Shown here in pieces: positions 33,677 through 41,261 of a stretch of 41,261 bases of DNA. Position numbers and translations under genes: made by a program. The DNA comes from Candidatus Zixiibacteriota bacterium (lineage in GTDB: Bacteria > Zixibacteria > MSB-5A5 > UBA10806). Every line of letters starts with the position of its first letter. Position 1 is the first letter of the stretch. The stretch is taken from positions 1-41,261 of the forward strand of contig JAHEDG010000016.1 of the NCBI GenBank assembly GCA_024641335.1, written 5' to 3'. Under the pieces are notes generated by a model. That model did no database searches. It was not told the origin of the DNA and saw only the letters and a program-made list of their open reading frames with translations.

Positions 33677-34471
33677 CTATTTCAAAAACAGCATTTCTCT
33701 GGAGTCAACGAAATCACCGGCTTGAATCCTATAGAAATATGCGCCCGACGGTAGATTTCGGGCACTCCAGATAACCTGATGATAACCGGCTGGCTGATTT
33801 TCGTCGCTCAGAGTTTCTACGAAGGAGCCAAGGATATCGAAAACCTCGATCTTTACGTTTGAGGATACGGGCAAAACGTACCTAATGACTGTGGAACCGT
33901 TGAAGGGATTAGGATAATTCCCCAGAAGGGCATAACGCGACGGCATGTTAGAGTTGTCGTCATCAATATCGGTCATCTGCTCATTAGAGGCAAGAACGAT
34001 TCTGGTGTTTTGCCCGCTGTAGTTTCCCTGGTGTCCGGCGATATATAATCTCACTTCGCCCGTTCCGCTTACCGGGGCGGTCCAGAAAAAAGTACAGTTA
34101 TCACGGTCGGTAGTACTCAAATGAACGCCGTTGGTTTCCATGGAGAGGTTATAGGTCGCGGTATTGGTTCCGGCTGTTATCAGGCCGGCATTGCTCGAAC
34201 CGTTACCGATTCTGCAGCTGCCGTTAAACTGCTTGATGGAACTGCCGCCGTTATGAGAAACTGTAATGGTGTAGGTTTCGCCCGGATTATATTCGGATGG
34301 GAATCCGGATACTTGAATAGTCCCTCCGGAGCCTCCATGACATGTGTTGGCGCATGTGCCCCGGCATCCTGGCGCGCTGGAATAACCGGTGTAAGTAGGG
34401 CGCGCGAATATGGGATGGCTGCTGAAGATGACGCAAGCGATGATTAAGAGTATTCCACGTTCGATTTTCAT
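33677..34471 (-). CDS. secreted choice-of-anchor V (Reeler-like) protein with C-terminal sorting domain
   Basis: A 264-residue exported protein with signal peptide (ILLIIACVIFSSHPIFA). The mature N-terminus has a Cys-rich GCRGTCANTCHGG segment, then a beta-sandwich domain of the choice-of-anchor V/Reeler type (GFPSEYNPGETYTITVSHNG, then NGVHLSTTDRDNCTFFWTAP). The last 75 residues are a sorting domain (YPNPFNGSTVIRYVLP, SGAYFYRIQAG, EMLFLK). Family members usually carry a CxxCH-like motif that could hold haem; here the spacing is CxxxCH, so haem binding is uncertain. The ATG at 34471 has GGAGGAG upstream. Its ligand is unknown. Confidence 0.83.
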   Translation of the reverse strand: MKIERGILLIIACVIFSSHPIFARPTYTGYSSAPGCRGTCANTCHGGSGGTIQVSGFPSEYNPGETYTITVSHNGGSSIKQFNGSCRIGNGSSNAGLITAGTNTATYNLSMETNGVHLSTTDRDNCTFFWTAPVSGTGEVRLYIAGHQGNYSGQNTRIVLASNEQMTDIDDDNSNMPSRYALLGNYPNPFNGSTVIRYVLPVSSNVKIEVFDILGSFVETLSDENQPAGYHQVIWSARNLPSGAYFYRIQAGDFVDSREMLFLK

Positions 34472-34519
34472 AAACTCCTCCGCCCAAAACACGTTTTCAA
34501 AATAGTATCTCCAGGGCAA

Positions 34520-34525
34520 ATTATA
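34520..34525 (-). promoter_or_regulatory. -10 element of the choice-of-anchor V protein gene
   Basis: A perfect TATAAT on the minus strand. It would start transcription near 34513, giving a leader of about 42 bases. The -35 box at 17 bases is poor. Confidence 0.42.
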
Positions 34526-34566
34526 GAGTTATCAAAAATAATCAATATAATTCTTAATATCAAATC

Positions 34567-34597
34567 AAAAAAAGGAGGGGAAGCCGTCAGACTTCCC
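34567..34597 (-). terminator. intrinsic terminator of the 39-residue Lys-rich protein gene
   Basis: On the minus strand GGGAAGTC pairs with GGCTTCCC (one G-T pair) over a four-base loop, followed by CTCC and seven T residues. Confidence 0.7.
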
Positions 34598-34623
34598 ACT
34601 GGCTATCGGCAATTTAGTCTATT

Positions 34624-34743
34624 TTAAATCGGGCTTTGTTTGTTCTTTTTTTCTTTTTTCAGAACGCGTTTTTCCATTAAGCTATGTTTGGCCTGTTTCT
34701 GCTGCTCTTTTTTGCCTTTATCCTTTTTGCCTTTATCTCCCAT
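34624..34743 (-). CDS. 39-residue Lys-rich small protein
   Basis: A small ORF read directly from the minus strand: MGDKGKKDKGKKEQQKQAKH followed by SLMEKRVLKKEKKNKQSPI and a TAA stop. An excellent ribosome-binding site (AAGGAGG) lies six bases before the ATG and a terminator follows the stop, so it is very likely expressed. Small proteins of the MGDKGKKDKGK type occur in many bacteria by my recollection; their function is unknown. With about 40 percent Lys it should be disordered and could bind nucleic acid. It sits directly after a decayed sorting-domain fragment, from which its leader may derive. Confidence 0.78.
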   Translation of the reverse strand: MGDKGKKDKGKKEQQKQAKHSLMEKRVLKKEKKNKQSPI

Positions 34744-34753
34744 TTTTTCCTCC

Positions 34754-34957
34754 TTAATCGAAAATTTCAAAGGCCTGCTTTAACAACAGCATCTTTGCGG
34801 CCATGGAGTGGCGCGAAGTTCTTATATGATAAAAATAGAGCCCTGTCGAGCGATTTCCGACGTTCCAGACGACAATGAGATCGTTGAATTGGCAATTGTC
34901 TTCATAATACCTCCGTTTGGCAATTTCACTCCCATTAATGGTAGTTAATCCAGGCGA
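34754..34957 (-). pseudogene. decayed fragment of a type-IX-like C-terminal sorting domain
   Basis: An open minus-strand frame without a start codon reads, at its end, IVVWNVGNRSTGLYFYHIRT and then AAKMLLLK before a short tail and TAA. This lines up residue by residue with the sorting domain of the gene at 31998-33263 (VAWNAGMLPTGVYFYKIRAG, KMLLLK). The upstream words EDNCQFNDL match its DENQPAGY region in the neighbour at 33677. The rest of the parent gene is absent. A 27-codon ORF with its own ribosome-binding site (34822-34905) overlaps in another frame and is probably fortuitous. Confidence 0.72.
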
Positions 34958-35050
34958 TTATGTCAATCCGTAAAATATATCTGCAGGCGGAATAGAACCC
35001 CAGGCAGTTTTTTCGTCGAGTATAGATAGTTTCATTGGGAGATCCGGCAT

Positions 35051-35079
35051 AAGAAAAAGGGCCGCATTCCCGCGGCCCT
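35051..35079 (-). terminator. intrinsic terminator of mscL
   Basis: An eight-base-pair stem AGGGCCGC / GCGGCCCT with a six-base loop, followed on the minus strand by TTTTCTT, 27 bases after the mscL stop. Confidence 0.85.
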
Positions 35080-35105
35080 ATTGAATCCCGAAAGCAATTA
35101 TTCGA

Positions 35106-35561
35106 TCAGGCGGATTTAAGTTCGGAAGTGCAATGCGGGCAGCGGACAGCTTTAATCGGCACCGCGGTATAACAATAGAGGCAATCTTTGGTTGTCGGGG
35201 CAGAGGGTACGGCCGCTTCTTTTTTCTTCAGCCTGCTCATATTGTTGATAAGCATAAATATGGCGAAGGCGACTATCAGGAAATTGATAATAGTGTTTAT
35301 GAAAAGGCCATAATTGAGAGTCACGGCCCCGGCGGCGTTAGCGGCGGCAATAGTCGCGTAGGGGCCGGCTTCCGCTCCTGATTTCAAAACGATGAATAGA
35401 TTCGAGAAATCGACATTACCGAGAAGCAGACCGATCGGTGGCATTATGACGTCCGCAACCAGGGATTTCACGATGGTTCCGAAAGCCGCACCGATAATAA
35501 TACCGACGGCCATATCCAAAACGTTACCACGCATGGCGAATTCTTTGAATTCCCTCAGCAT
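35106..35561 (-). CDS. mscL: large-conductance mechanosensitive channel with C-terminal zinc ribbon
   Basis: A 151-residue channel that opens under membrane tension to release solutes on osmotic downshock. The N-terminus [20 protein letters not shown] continues into the pore helix [20 protein letters not shown] with the conserved PPIG turn. A second helix is at residues about 84-107 ([18 protein letters not shown]). The usual cytoplasmic helix is replaced or followed by a tail with two CxxC pairs (CLYC and CPHC, ten residues apart), a predicted zinc ribbon. A ribosome-binding site AGGAAGGA precedes the ATG. It is transcribed alone. Confidence 0.95.
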   Translation of the reverse strand: MLREFKEFAMRGNVLDMAVGIIIGAAFGTIVKSLVADVIMPPIGLLLGNVDFSNLFIVLKSGAEAGPYATIAAANAAGAVTLNYGLFINTIINFLIVAFAIFMLINNMSRLKKKEAAVPSAPTTKDCLYCYTAVPIKAVRCPHCTSELKSA

Positions 35562-35737
35562 ATTTTTCCTTCCTGATTTAGGTTATTGCCTATTGGTTAT
35601 TTCCAACATTGTTTCTATCCGCTTTATAAGGCGATAACCTTGATATAAAGCCTAAAGTTTCCTCAAACAGCTGCCATATGGTCTTTAAGTGAATCGGAAT
35701 TTAATTTCATGGGAAGGAGAGAGTTAGCAATAAAAAA

Positions 35738-35810
<73 letters not shown>

Positions 35811-35836
35811 TTTCTCTTCAGTTTTTTATCGGCGAG

Positions 35837-35865
35837 AATATAGCCTTGTTTCACCGAGGGGTCAA
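35837..35865 (-). promoter_or_regulatory. sigma-70-type promoter of tRNA-Phe
   Basis: TTGACC and TATATT, each five of six to consensus, with 17-base spacing on the minus strand. The discriminator that follows is GC-rich (CTCGCCG), which is typical of stable-RNA promoters under stringent control. Transcription should start near 35830. Confidence 0.72.
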
Positions 35866-35874
35866 GAATATTCC

Positions 35875-36630
35875 CTACTCCGGCGGTTTATTCTCGTAAA
35901 AAACATAATCTATCAGCGCCGAAGTTCCCGAGTTGCCGGAATTGATCTTCTTAACAGTCAATTCGGCCAGTCCGGTTTTGGTTTTAACGGAAATTCGATC
36001 TCCCCTGCCGACTGTAATGGTATTCTCGTATTTGCCGGACTTATCGCCTTTTTTCAAGAAACCGGTTTTTCTGAGGCCGCCACCCAGTCTGTCAGGTGAG
36101 GATAGCCCGACGGTATTTCCTTTGGAATAGAGATAAATATCGCATCGGGGATCTCGGGAGGGAATGGAGATTTCCAGATCGAAACAAAAGCCGCCATTAT
36201 CGGAGCTGTGGTTCTCGGAAATAGTAAAACGTCCTTTAGCAATGGGAGTGAAAGCAATCTCGGCAGAGGGTTTAGATTCCACGCCTCCCAATCCGACCGT
36301 ACGGACGGATACATAATATGCTCTGCCGTTTTCCTGTCCGGAGATTTCGAATGATTCTCGGGTTATATCACCGTCGGTATCGCCGGGAAAAGGAGTATGG
36401 TTATACGGTTGGGGATGGTCCTTATGCCACCGGGGGAACTTGCTTTCCAGAGGGAATTCCGATAGATAGATATTATATCCGGCGATAGGACGCCCCTTTT
36501 CTCTGTTAACAGTCCATGTGATGATCGCGCCATGACTGACAGTAACGACTTCCAGGTTTCGGGGCGCCGGCAGCCTGGCGCCGTCCTGAGGGGCCGGCAG
36601 GCAGTTCAGCGTTAAAAGGACCAGAAGCAA
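35875..36630 (-). CDS. exported fibronectin type III-like protein
   Basis: A 251-residue protein with one clear Fn3-like domain (about residues 20-125: APRNLEVVTVSHGAIITWTV, IAGYNIYLSE and AYYVSVRTVGLGGVESKPS). A second beta-rich domain of unknown type follows. The N-terminus (LLLVLLTLNC) is a signal sequence that may end in a lipid-modified Cys. The start is uncertain: the frame has no ATG, so I give the TTG at 36630; an ATT at 36663 would overlap the preceding gene. It is encoded 19 bases after the beta-barrel gene and is likely co-transcribed. Function unknown. Confidence 0.7.
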   Translation of the reverse strand: MLLVLLTLNCLPAPQDGARLPAPRNLEVVTVSHGAIITWTVNREKGRPIAGYNIYLSEFPLESKFPRWHKDHPQPYNHTPFPGDTDGDITRESFEISGQENGRAYYVSVRTVGLGGVESKPSAEIAFTPIAKGRFTISENHSSDNGGFCFDLEISIPSRDPRCDIYLYSKGNTVGLSSPDRLGGGLRKTGFLKKGDKSGKYENTITVGRGDRISVKTKTGLAELTVKKINSGNSGTSALIDYVFYENKPPE

Positions 36631-36649
36631 CGAAATATAAACTCGATAG

Positions 36650-37378
36650 TTAACGGAAAAAATAAGCTATCCCCGCGCTAAATTGAGAAACATCCTGATT
36701 AACCTTGAATTTGCCGAGATCGCCGATCGGTTCGAGGGCTCTTAAATTGCCTGATCCGCTGTGCCATCGTCCTCTGAAATCGAGCCAGATATTTTTGGAG
36801 ATTTTGATGAAGGCCCCCGTTTCGAAATGTCCTCCGACAGCGGTACCGGTTTCCCGGTATCTTTCCTGAATTCGGCCGTCGTCCCGGTAATCATCGAGTC
36901 TCATGGAGAAAATGGAGATGCCGATACCCGCATAAGGAACGACCGGCTGTTGAGGGGCAAAATCGAGAAGAACCGGAATGGTAGCTGAGAAAATACCAAC
37001 TTGGTATTCCAGATCATGGGCGATTCCCAGATCCGGCACTCCGGGATTGCGGTTGATAATCTCCCCTTTGGATTTCAAATTGTAAATAGAAAGACCGACA
37101 TCCAACATAAAATTGGGATAGAGACGCAAAAGATATCCGAAACCGCCGGTAAAACCGCTTTTGAAACGGTCGATTTTTTCATCCGTATTCAGATACATAT
37201 CTCCGTAATGATTATTGACATAATCGAAGAACTCGGCGTAATCGGGGCCGTTGGAGGCTCCGAAATGGACATAGAAACCCTCGGTGGGGACATAGCTTTC
37301 AAGCGTCTTTTCCCGGTCCAGGGAGGAGGCCGGGCGGGCGGTTAGGAGGATCGTGAGGAGAATCACAACGTTTTTCAT
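36650..37378 (-). CDS. outer-membrane beta-barrel protein
   Basis: A 242-residue protein with a signal peptide (MKNVVILLTILLTARPASS) and an alternating amphipathic strand pattern typical of small porin-like barrels. Examples are GGFGYLLRLYPNFMLDVGLS, VVPYAGIGISIFSM and IWLDFRGRWHSG, with a closing strand FSAGIAYFFR. Ending close to an aromatic residue fits outer-membrane assembly. I chose the ATG at 37378, which has no ribosome-binding site; a TTG at 37414 is in frame but coincides with the -35 box. No specific family is recognised. It heads a two-gene unit with the Fn3 protein. Confidence 0.75.
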   Translation of the reverse strand: MKNVVILLTILLTARPASSLDREKTLESYVPTEGFYVHFGASNGPDYAEFFDYVNNHYGDMYLNTDEKIDRFKSGFTGGFGYLLRLYPNFMLDVGLSIYNLKSKGEIINRNPGVPDLGIAHDLEYQVGIFSATIPVLLDFAPQQPVVPYAGIGISIFSMRLDDYRDDGRIQERYRETGTAVGGHFETGAFIKISKNIWLDFRGRWHSGSGNLRALEPIGDLGKFKVNQDVSQFSAGIAYFFR

Positions 37379-37385
37379 AGGGAGC

Positions 37386-37414
37386 AATCTATTCGATAAC
37401 AGGTGAAAAATCAA
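37386..37414 (-). promoter_or_regulatory. promoter for a probably leaderless transcript of the beta-barrel gene
   Basis: On the minus strand TTGATT and TAGATT are spaced by 17 bases, and seven bases separate the -10 box from the ATG at 37378. This would place +1 on the start codon. Confidence 0.42.
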
Positions 37415-37423
37415 CTTAAAATA

Positions 37424-40345
37424 CTATCTGAGCAGGATCATCCGTCGAGAAATCGATTCTTCTCCGATAGTCAGGCGGTAGAAATATACGCCTGACGGCA
37501 GATCCGGGCCGGTCCATGAAACGGAATATATGCCGGGATTAAACTCTCCGGCGGCCAGCACGGCGATCTCCTGTCCGAGGATATTATACACGGCCAGTCG
37601 GATCGCGGCAGACATTGTCAGCCGATACCTGATTTTTGTTTCGGCATTGAAAGGATTGGGGTAATTTTGCGACAGGAAGGCTATGGGAGATAGCTCTTCT
37701 CCCCCGTATTCATCGATCGCGGTTCTCTGTTCGCCGAAAAGATTCATAGCCGAGGCAAACAGCTCTCCGGCTGAAAAAGCCGGCATGACGAAGAGAGGAA
37801 ATGTCAGATATACGATGGAATAGCCCTCTGTCTGCATTGTAATACCTACCGGCCTGCCCTGGAAAGCCGTATCCCCGGAAGCCGATTGATAGCTATAGAT
37901 CGGTTGGGCTCTGTCTTCGAGAGTCATGACATCGATTCCGATCAGCAGGCCGTTCCATTGCCGCAGGACCTTTTCGGGCTGAACCTGCATATCGGGCCAT
38001 CCCCCCGAACCGATTGCCGCCGAGAAATCGGGGTCGATGGTGCAGTTGACTTCGATAATATCGAGATATCGATTGGGAAACTCATCATAATCGAATTCCA
38101 ACGGTCTGCCCTGGTTGTAGTCCGCAAAGGCTCTCCATCCGGCATAAAGGAGATTGCCCCCTAAATCGAGATACCAGCCCAGAACATCATCCATATCGGC
38201 CAGGTATTGATTCAGAGGGTCATCATCGAGCCAGACTATGGTTGAATACGGACCGATATCGCGAATAGAAATAGCTCCGTCCGAGGCGATATCGTGGAAA
38301 GTGACCCGGTAACCGTTTGAGATCTCGGCGTAAAATGAGTCCTGCTCCGCATCGGTAGGTCTGCCCGGCCCTCCGCTATAATCTCTGGTTTCATCGACCA
38401 GGAGAATACCGGTATCCAAGCTGATCACTTTGGAATAATCTATCGCTGACGGCTCGCTTTCCAGTCCGGTCGAATCGACCAGGGTGACGTAGTAATAATA
38501 TCTGGTATTCGACCTCAGATTATTATCGATAAACTGCGTAGTTTGAATTTGGCGATAAGCGATAAAATCTCCGCTGGAGCCTATTCGTCTATAGAGCTGG
38601 TAATGGGAAAAATCGAGATCGGGAACAGCGGCCCAGTTGATCAGCAATCGTCCAGTCTGCGGGGTAACATAGAGCGTATCGGCGCGGGTCGGGATACTCC
38701 TGGGGATAATGCTGGCGAAATTATCAATCGGTCCGCGGGCGCCATTGGCGGTGTAAGCCGCTACCCCGAAATAATAGAGGCTGTTTTCCTCCAAATTAAA
38801 TACGGTATCGGCAGGCGCGAAAGCGGTATCATAAACGGCTATGTCGTCCTCGGACATGCCGAAATAGACTTCGTAGCCGATAACGTCGAAATCGGAAGAG
38901 GGCTCCCATTCGAGGATGACTGTATGACCGTCTCCCCTGTTGTAGGCGGTCATTCCGCTGATGGAGACCGGAGATTCCAGGGCCACCAGCAGAGCCGCGA
39001 GATTGGCCCTGATAATATCAGCGGCGTAAGGGATATCGATATTGTCTATAATATCGGATTGATAATGCCAATTGGGCGAGAAATCACCCTCCTCGGAATA
39101 AATGGTTCTGAAACCGGACTGGTCGAACGGGTACTGATCGGAACCGTAAAATTCGCCGATCTCCATTTCCGGGATCAGGGTAGTATATTCCTGCGCAAGA
39201 TCGGACAGAACCTGTCCGTAACCCTGGCCTCCCTGATTGCATCTAAGGGCGAAATTCAAATAATTGTCGGCCAGGTTGCCGATCATGTCGGCATTGACCA
39301 TATACTCGATATTTTCATCCCGATAAAGGGCGTCATTGACATAGTACCAGCTTCCCAGCATCCCCTGCTCCTCGGCGCCGAAGGCTATAAAGCGGACAGA
39401 CAGCTTGGTTTGCGTTCCTGCCAGAACACGGGCGATCTCCATTGCCATAGCCGTTCCGGACGCGTTATCGTCGGCCCCGGGAGCGTAGATCGCGGGATCA
39501 CCGCCGTCATAGACCACGGCGTCATAGTGCCCGCCTACGATTATAAATCTATCGGGGTATAGGTCGCCGTTTTTGGTGGCGATTACGTTTCGGGAATCAC
39601 ATCCGAACAACGTGGGGAACTCCTTGAAGATCAACCCGTAACCCCAGGCCGCGAATTTATCCGCTATCCATTGCCCGGAGACCCAGAACGAATCGGTGCA
39701 GGTGTATCTGGTTTGAGAATCCTGCAGCCATTGAATATAGGACTGGATAGAATCGACCGAAACCAGGGCGACGAGAGAATCGATGTCGGCAGTCAGAGAG
39801 GATACCGGGGGGAATTTGGCCGGGATATAAAATGGCGGATCGACGGGGAGGTCTATCTTATGGCATTTGGAGAGAGTTACGCCCAGCCGCATTAATTCCA
39901 TCGCTTCTTTCGGGGCAAGCTCGAGCAGCCGGAAATTCTCGGTTTCGAGGAGAAGACCGGGGATATCGGAGTTATGGTTATCCCTGCCGGTCACCCAGAG
40001 GAGATCGATATCGGCTGATTTTTCGAGGAGAACAGCGGTCTGGTCATGTTTCGCCAGCTTGGGAAAGGTCTCGCCCTTTAGAAGGCCGATCGCTCTATCA
40101 TCCAGTTTGGCAAAGACGACGATATTCATCATCCGGCCGACCTCAGCGATACGGGTTCTCTCGAACGAAACCAAATCGACCGACCAAGCCGCGCCGGTCA
40201 GGGCAAGAATCGTCAAAGAGGCTTTCAAGCCAATAGATATCAGCCATTTATAAGCAGGCTTATGGGTTTTGCGGCAACAAAATTGTAGCAATGAGCTCGA
40301 TAATCCTCCCCAACGACCATTGCGGACGAAATCCGGAGCGGCCAT
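37424..40345 (-). CDS. secreted M28 family metallopeptidase with Fn3-like domains and C-terminal sorting domain
   Basis: A 973-residue exported zinc peptidase. The M28 zinc ligands are visible: GGHYDAVV near residue 270, YAPGADDNASGTAMAM near 290, AFGAEEQGMLGSWYYV near 325, MVNADMIG near 350 and NWHYQSDIIDNID near 423. Two Fn3-like domains follow (WEPSSDFDVIGYEVYFG, VPDLDFSHYQLYRRIG), then a beta-rich region and a sorting domain (NYPNPFNAETKIRYRLTM, SGVYFYRLTIG, RMILLR). It probably degrades external peptides. The ATG at 40345 lies downstream of a good promoter with AGGCGG before it, giving an unusually long pre-sequence of about 50 residues; an internal TTG start is possible. Confidence 0.88.
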   Translation of the reverse strand: MAAPDFVRNGRWGGLSSSLLQFCCRKTHKPAYKWLISIGLKASLTILALTGAAWSVDLVSFERTRIAEVGRMMNIVVFAKLDDRAIGLLKGETFPKLAKHDQTAVLLEKSADIDLLWVTGRDNHNSDIPGLLLETENFRLLELAPKEAMELMRLGVTLSKCHKIDLPVDPPFYIPAKFPPVSSLTADIDSLVALVSVDSIQSYIQWLQDSQTRYTCTDSFWVSGQWIADKFAAWGYGLIFKEFPTLFGCDSRNVIATKNGDLYPDRFIIVGGHYDAVVYDGGDPAIYAPGADDNASGTAMAMEIARVLAGTQTKLSVRFIAFGAEEQGMLGSWYYVNDALYRDENIEYMVNADMIGNLADNYLNFALRCNQGGQGYGQVLSDLAQEYTTLIPEMEIGEFYGSDQYPFDQSGFRTIYSEEGDFSPNWHYQSDIIDNIDIPYAADIIRANLAALLVALESPVSISGMTAYNRGDGHTVILEWEPSSDFDVIGYEVYFGMSEDDIAVYDTAFAPADTVFNLEENSLYYFGVAAYTANGARGPIDNFASIIPRSIPTRADTLYVTPQTGRLLINWAAVPDLDFSHYQLYRRIGSSGDFIAYRQIQTTQFIDNNLRSNTRYYYYVTLVDSTGLESEPSAIDYSKVISLDTGILLVDETRDYSGGPGRPTDAEQDSFYAEISNGYRVTFHDIASDGAISIRDIGPYSTIVWLDDDPLNQYLADMDDVLGWYLDLGGNLLYAGWRAFADYNQGRPLEFDYDEFPNRYLDIIEVNCTIDPDFSAAIGSGGWPDMQVQPEKVLRQWNGLLIGIDVMTLEDRAQPIYSYQSASGDTAFQGRPVGITMQTEGYSIVYLTFPLFVMPAFSAGELFASAMNLFGEQRTAIDEYGGEELSPIAFLSQNYPNPFNAETKIRYRLTMSAAIRLAVYNILGQEIAVLAAGEFNPGIYSVSWTGPDLPSGVYFYRLTIGEESISRRMILLR

Positions 40346-40388
40346 ATTCCGCCTGACGGATCGACAGTCCAACCAACTTAACAATCAA

Positions 40389-40417
40389 ATCTTAGGATTT
40401 GTTCTGGGAAATGTCAA
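40389..40417 (-). promoter_or_regulatory. sigma-70-type promoter of the M28 peptidase gene
   Basis: On the minus strand a perfect TTGACA is followed after 17 bases by TAAGAT. The start near 40382 gives a leader of about 37 bases before the ATG at 40345. Confidence 0.6.
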
Positions 40418-40504
40418 TTTTATTTGTTGGCAGATGAATAGAAAGCCCGGTTGAAGGAGCAGTTTCTCGAAGGCTCGGATGATCGCGGAAATACGAAAAG
40501 GTGT

Positions 40505-40523
40505 CGGGAGCTCAGAGCTCCCG
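40505..40523. repeat. short REP-like palindrome, related to 4233-4251
   Basis: A perfect inverted repeat CGGGAGCT-CAG-AGCTCCCG, sharing the GGAGCT / AGCTCC core and three-base loop with the palindrome at 4233. It lies between the peptidase promoter and the citrate synthase terminator and has no T-tract of its own. Confidence 0.5.
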
Positions 40524-40537
40524 GGCTATTGTTCATT

Positions 40538-40570
40538 AAAAAAAAGGCCGATGATCGAGTCATCGGCCTT
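40538..40570 (-). terminator. intrinsic terminator of the citrate synthase gene
   Basis: An 11-base-pair perfect stem AAGGCCGATGA / TCATCGGCCTT with a five-base loop, followed on the minus strand by at least six T residues, 27 bases after the stop. Confidence 0.9.
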
Positions 40571-40596
40571 AAGGAAGTATCAAAATGTGTCTGGAA

Positions 40597-41261
40597 TCAA
40601 GCCGAAGGTATCTGTTTGGCGATCCATTTGGTGGTTACGGATTTCGGCCGTTCTATCGGAATTCCCAAAGCCCTGTTGACGATCATCTGCGAGCACATAC
40701 CCATAGCGCGGGAAACCGAGAATAACACGGTGTAATATGAGAACTCCTTCAAGCCGTAATGATATAAAAGCGCGCCGCTGCCGGCGTCGACATTGGGCCA
40801 GGGATCCTTGGCCTTGCCTTGTTCCTTGAGCACGTCAGGGACTATTCGGAAGACCTTATCGACGATCTGGAAAATGGGGTCATCGGCCATGACCTTATTG
40901 CCGAAAGCCCTGAAAGCGTCAAACCGCGGATCGGTAATACGCAGAACGGCATGACCGTAACCGGGTATGACCTTGCCGGATTCGAGGGTATCCCAGGCGA
41001 ATTTGCGAAGCTGCTCGTCGGTGGGCACACCTTTGAACTTCTCATAGACCATCAGGACCCATCCGAGGCATTCCTGGTTGGCCAATCCGTGCAAAGGACC
41101 GGCCAGCCCGTTGAGACCGGCTGAGACGGCGTAATAAGGGTCTGAGAGGGCCGAGGCGACGCAGTGGCAGGCGTGAGCGGAGACATTACCACCTTCATGA
41201 TCCGAATGGAGGACCATATAAAGCCTCATGAGATCGGCGAAGCCGCCGGTTTTATCCTTGA
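40597..41261 (-). CDS. citrate synthase, mitochondrial-like type (C-terminal part, cut by window edge)
   Basis: The C-terminal ~221 residues of citrate synthase, which condenses acetyl-CoA and oxaloacetate at entry to the TCA cycle. The frame stays open to the window end ([20 protein letters not shown] across the edge), so the N-terminal part lies outside. [26 protein letters not shown] and [11 protein letters not shown] hold the active-site His residues (His of SDHEGG, His of PLHG, His of GYGH). These words match the animal and plant mitochondrial enzyme more closely than the usual bacterial GltA. A strong terminator follows, so it is the last gene of its unit. Confidence 0.92.
   Translation of the reverse strand, partial: KDKTGGFADLMRLYMVLHSDHEGGNVSAHACHCVASALSDPYYAVSAGLNGLAGPLHGLANQECLGWVLMVYEKFKGVPTDEQLRKFAWDTLESGKVIPGYGHAVLRITDPRFDAFRAFGNKVMADDPIFQIVDKVFRIVPDVLKEQGKAKDPWPNVDAGSGALLYHYGLKEFSYYTVLFSVSRAMGMCSQMIVNRALGIPIERPKSVTTKWIAKQIPSA

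Noticed and set aside
34684-34878. Plus-strand 64-codon ORF with a very hydrophobic N-terminus
   Set aside because: It is the complement of the Lys-rich small gene; its Phe/Leu content comes from the AAA and AAG codons of the opposite strand.
34822-34905. 27-codon minus-strand ORF with a good ribosome-binding site
   Set aside because: It overlaps the decayed sorting-domain frame, encodes a low-complexity Ser/Ile peptide and matches nothing known to me; probably fortuitous.
38543-39562. Long plus-strand frame of 339 codons opposite the M28 peptidase gene
   Set aside because: Antisense shadow; the minus-strand frame carries all M28 zinc ligands.

Overview
The window looks like a chromosomal segment of a Gram-negative bacterium of the Fibrobacteres-Chlorobi-Bacteroidetes (FCB) superphylum, most likely an uncultured lineage such as candidate phylum Zixibacteria or a neighbour. 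Three observations point there. Several secreted proteins end in a YPNPFN-type, type-IX-like C-terminal sorting domain. ADP-heptose genes imply lipopolysaccharide. The citrate synthase is of the mitochondrial-like type. The phylum assignment is inference. No phage, insertion sequence, CRISPR array or rRNA was seen.

Layout, left to right. (1) 34-1511, minus: rfaE1-rfaE2, the two halves of ADP-heptose synthesis. (2) 1615-4186, plus: a DUF3467 protein, a GH57 glycogen branching enzyme and a lipoprotein, chained by ATGA overlaps. (3) 4332-6068, minus: a secreted protein built from four repeats. (4) 6212-13136, minus: an expanded macromolecular-synthesis operon, rpsU-yqeY-cvpA-mutS2-dnaG-rpoD, with a good promoter and a strong terminator. 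(5) 13505-16799: rsgA, then a membrane-anchored TPR protein, a small membrane protein and a beta-helix lipoprotein. (6) 16829-20820, minus: a secreted protein with twelve GNDxY repeats, a HEAT-repeat protein and a DEDD nuclease. (7) 20885-21050: an intergenic element able to fold as a nearly fully paired four-way cloverleaf. (8) 21089-26650, minus: an orphan NtrC-type regulator, a DinG-like helicase-nuclease and a squalene synthase. (9) 26788-30078, minus: a quinol-linked respiratory module of four-cluster Fe-S protein, NrfD/HybB-type membrane protein and 13-haem cytochrome c. (10) 30393-31676, minus: an ornithine aminotransferase-like enzyme. (11) 31998-40345: mostly secreted proteins (three with sorting domains, one decayed sorting-domain fragment, a beta-barrel, an Fn3 protein), plus a 39-residue Lys-rich protein, MscL and tRNA-Phe. 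(12) 40597-window end: the C-terminal part of citrate synthase.

Most of the content is housekeeping or cell-surface biology. The least expected signals are the cloverleaf element, a recurring start-site pattern that suggests leaderless transcripts (including the word AAATTGAATYTATG before three genes), the GNDxY protein with its co-encoded partners, and the compact three-gene multihaem module. I found no clear defence, mobile or biosynthetic system, so any new system here would have to be one of these.
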